A stretch of 64,000 nt of DNA, taken from assembly GCA_025677815.1 (NCBI GenBank), contig JAIXMP010000006.1:186001-250000 (forward strand), written 5' to 3'. This document shows positions 62,911-64,000 of the stretch, piece after piece. The position numbers and the translations under genes are program-made. The stretch comes from Phascolomyces articulosus. Taxonomy: Eukaryota; Mucoromycota; Mucoromycetes; Mucorales; Lichtheimiaceae. The notes under the pieces were generated by a model. That model saw only the letters and a list, made by a program, of their open reading frames with translations. It made no database searches and was not told the DNA's origin. The first letter of the stretch is position 1. Each line of letters begins with the position of its first letter.

Positions 62911-63428
62911 CTAATAAAAGCTGTACGTAGTTATATAATAAGTATAAAAAATTATGACCACAAAAAATTATTCCTGATATAATGGAAGTAACTATGACTA
63001 CTTGATTCCCTGAAAGTTCAAGGTATAACCGATTTGCTTAGTTGATAATAACATCAAATGAATATGATCACTTCTATGTCAATATGTATTCCTTTTTATT
63101 TACAAGTCCCTTGCTTATATTGGGTTTCTTTATTTTTCTAATATACATACCAGTGTGGACGCAAGGGGAATCATCTCTATTTACGTAGTATACCACCAAT
63201 GTTCATATTATGTAACAAATAATACGTATTGTTAAAAGATAAGTATACGCATGACAGTTTATATTACCCTACACTACTTGTTGTTCTTGTTTTTTTTCTA
63301 CTACGTTCATAGCCCTGTTTTTCATTCTATAATGCTTTGCTTTATCTATAAAATATATTAATACTGCTACAACTTTTAATTTAACATTCATATTGATTAT
63401 TTGTATTATTTTTCTAACTACAATAGTT
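62911..63428. other. Non-coding DNA between the two MFS copies
   Basis: No ORF and no convincing match to further transporter exons; may contain unrecognisable decayed sequence. Confidence 0.4.
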
Positions 63429-64000
63429 TTACACTTTTGCGAACAATTTTCTATTCATTTGTAACTTTATAATTAAACACAACAATGCACAAGTGCCATT
63501 GATACATCCACCAACAATTTTATGTGGTAAAAATAGATCGCCATCATCACCGAAACGGATATTATCTGCTGCCCCTGAGCTACTAGCAATCACAGGTAGT
63601 ACTATTTCCAAGGACATAAAGAGTAGAATCAAATTGGTTGCTGATGGGTACTTGTCCAAACCTACAATAGATACAGTTACTACCGGATCTAACAGAATCA
63701 TAATATATCAAGAGTAAAAAAAAAAAAAGAAATAACAATGAGAAGTTGTTAGTTCAAAATAAATATTATAGCCCATTTCTTTATATATATATTTGTTATT
63801 GGACGAGATGAACATACTGACTACAGGCCAGGTGCCACAAAAGAACCCATAGGTTACTGCAAAGCCGACAAGTGCTGTGAAATCATGTGCAAACATCCAG
63901 ATAGTAAAAACGGATAATGTCGATAATGCCATGCTGATAAAAAACATATTTAAGCGCCCAATATAATCTGCCAATACTCTATACAGTGATATTCAATATC
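63429..64000 (-). CDS. MFS monocarboxylate-transporter-like protein (3' part, runs off window)
   Basis: The exon after an acceptor at about 63979 reads LADYIGRLNMFFISMALS, then IWMFAHDFTALVGFAVTYGFFCG. The last exon runs GLDKYPSATNLILLFMSLEIVLPVIAS, then VGGCINGTCALLCLIIKL, ending in a short basic tail. The cytoplasmic LADYIGRLN loop and the YGFF(C/S)G helix are typical of the second half of fungal monocarboxylate-transporter-family MFS proteins. Substrate cannot be told. The donor of the upstream exon (about 63815-63830) is not certain. The 5' part lies beyond position 64000. Confidence 0.65.

Overview
The window looks like nuclear DNA of an early-diverging fungus, most likely a Mucoromycota mould (Mucorales-like). 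This rests on AT-rich intergenic DNA full of poly(A)/poly(T) and pyrimidine tracts, housekeeping genes split by many 50-150 nt GT-AG introns, and fungal families (RCH1, MUB1/samB, NHA1, Trs85, HET domain). There is no sign of bacterial operons, tRNA or rRNA genes, CRISPR arrays or an intact transposase.

Layout. 0.1-1.7 kb: a nuclear protein with a C2HC finger and a PHD finger. 2.4-4.3 kb: RCH1/SLC10A7-type transporter, convergent with a Pap1/AP-1-like bZIP factor (4.7-5.7 kb); an inverted repeat lies between them. 6.5-8.2 kb: multi-pass membrane protein. 8.5-11.9 kb: TMEM62-like membrane metallophosphoesterase. 12.4-12.9 kb: small acidic COPS9-like protein. 13.1-32.1 kb: an accessory island. 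32.8-62.2 kb: dense housekeeping DNA with the m-AAA protease subunit, Trs85/TRAPPC8, MUB1, an Erf4/GOLGA7-like subunit, the NHA1 antiporter, NUP96, NUP98, the mRNA guanylyltransferase and methionine aminopeptidase 2. 62.4-64 kb: a broken MFS transporter copy followed by the 3' part of a related gene that runs off the window.

The island is the most unusual part. Two arms of about 4.5-4.6 kb (about 13084-17608 and 27452-32055) are diverged copies in opposite orientation. Each carries a HET-domain gene pointing outward plus the same non-coding DNA and the same degenerate ORF remnant. The left HET gene is open (551 aa). The right one is frameshifted by a net 25 nt. The 9.8 kb between the arms holds two metabolic genes, mitochondrial aspartate aminotransferase and a cytochrome-b5/acyl-CoA dehydrogenase fusion, in gene-poor DNA.

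The second main point is that NUP98 and NUP96, which many eukaryotes encode as one self-cleaving precursor, are here two adjacent genes in the ancestral order. NUP98 ends with a stop codon exactly where the autoproteolytic site would be, and the NUP96 product is short.

Exon limits were derived by hand from splice motifs, reading-frame bookkeeping and family resemblance; no alignment or database search was run.
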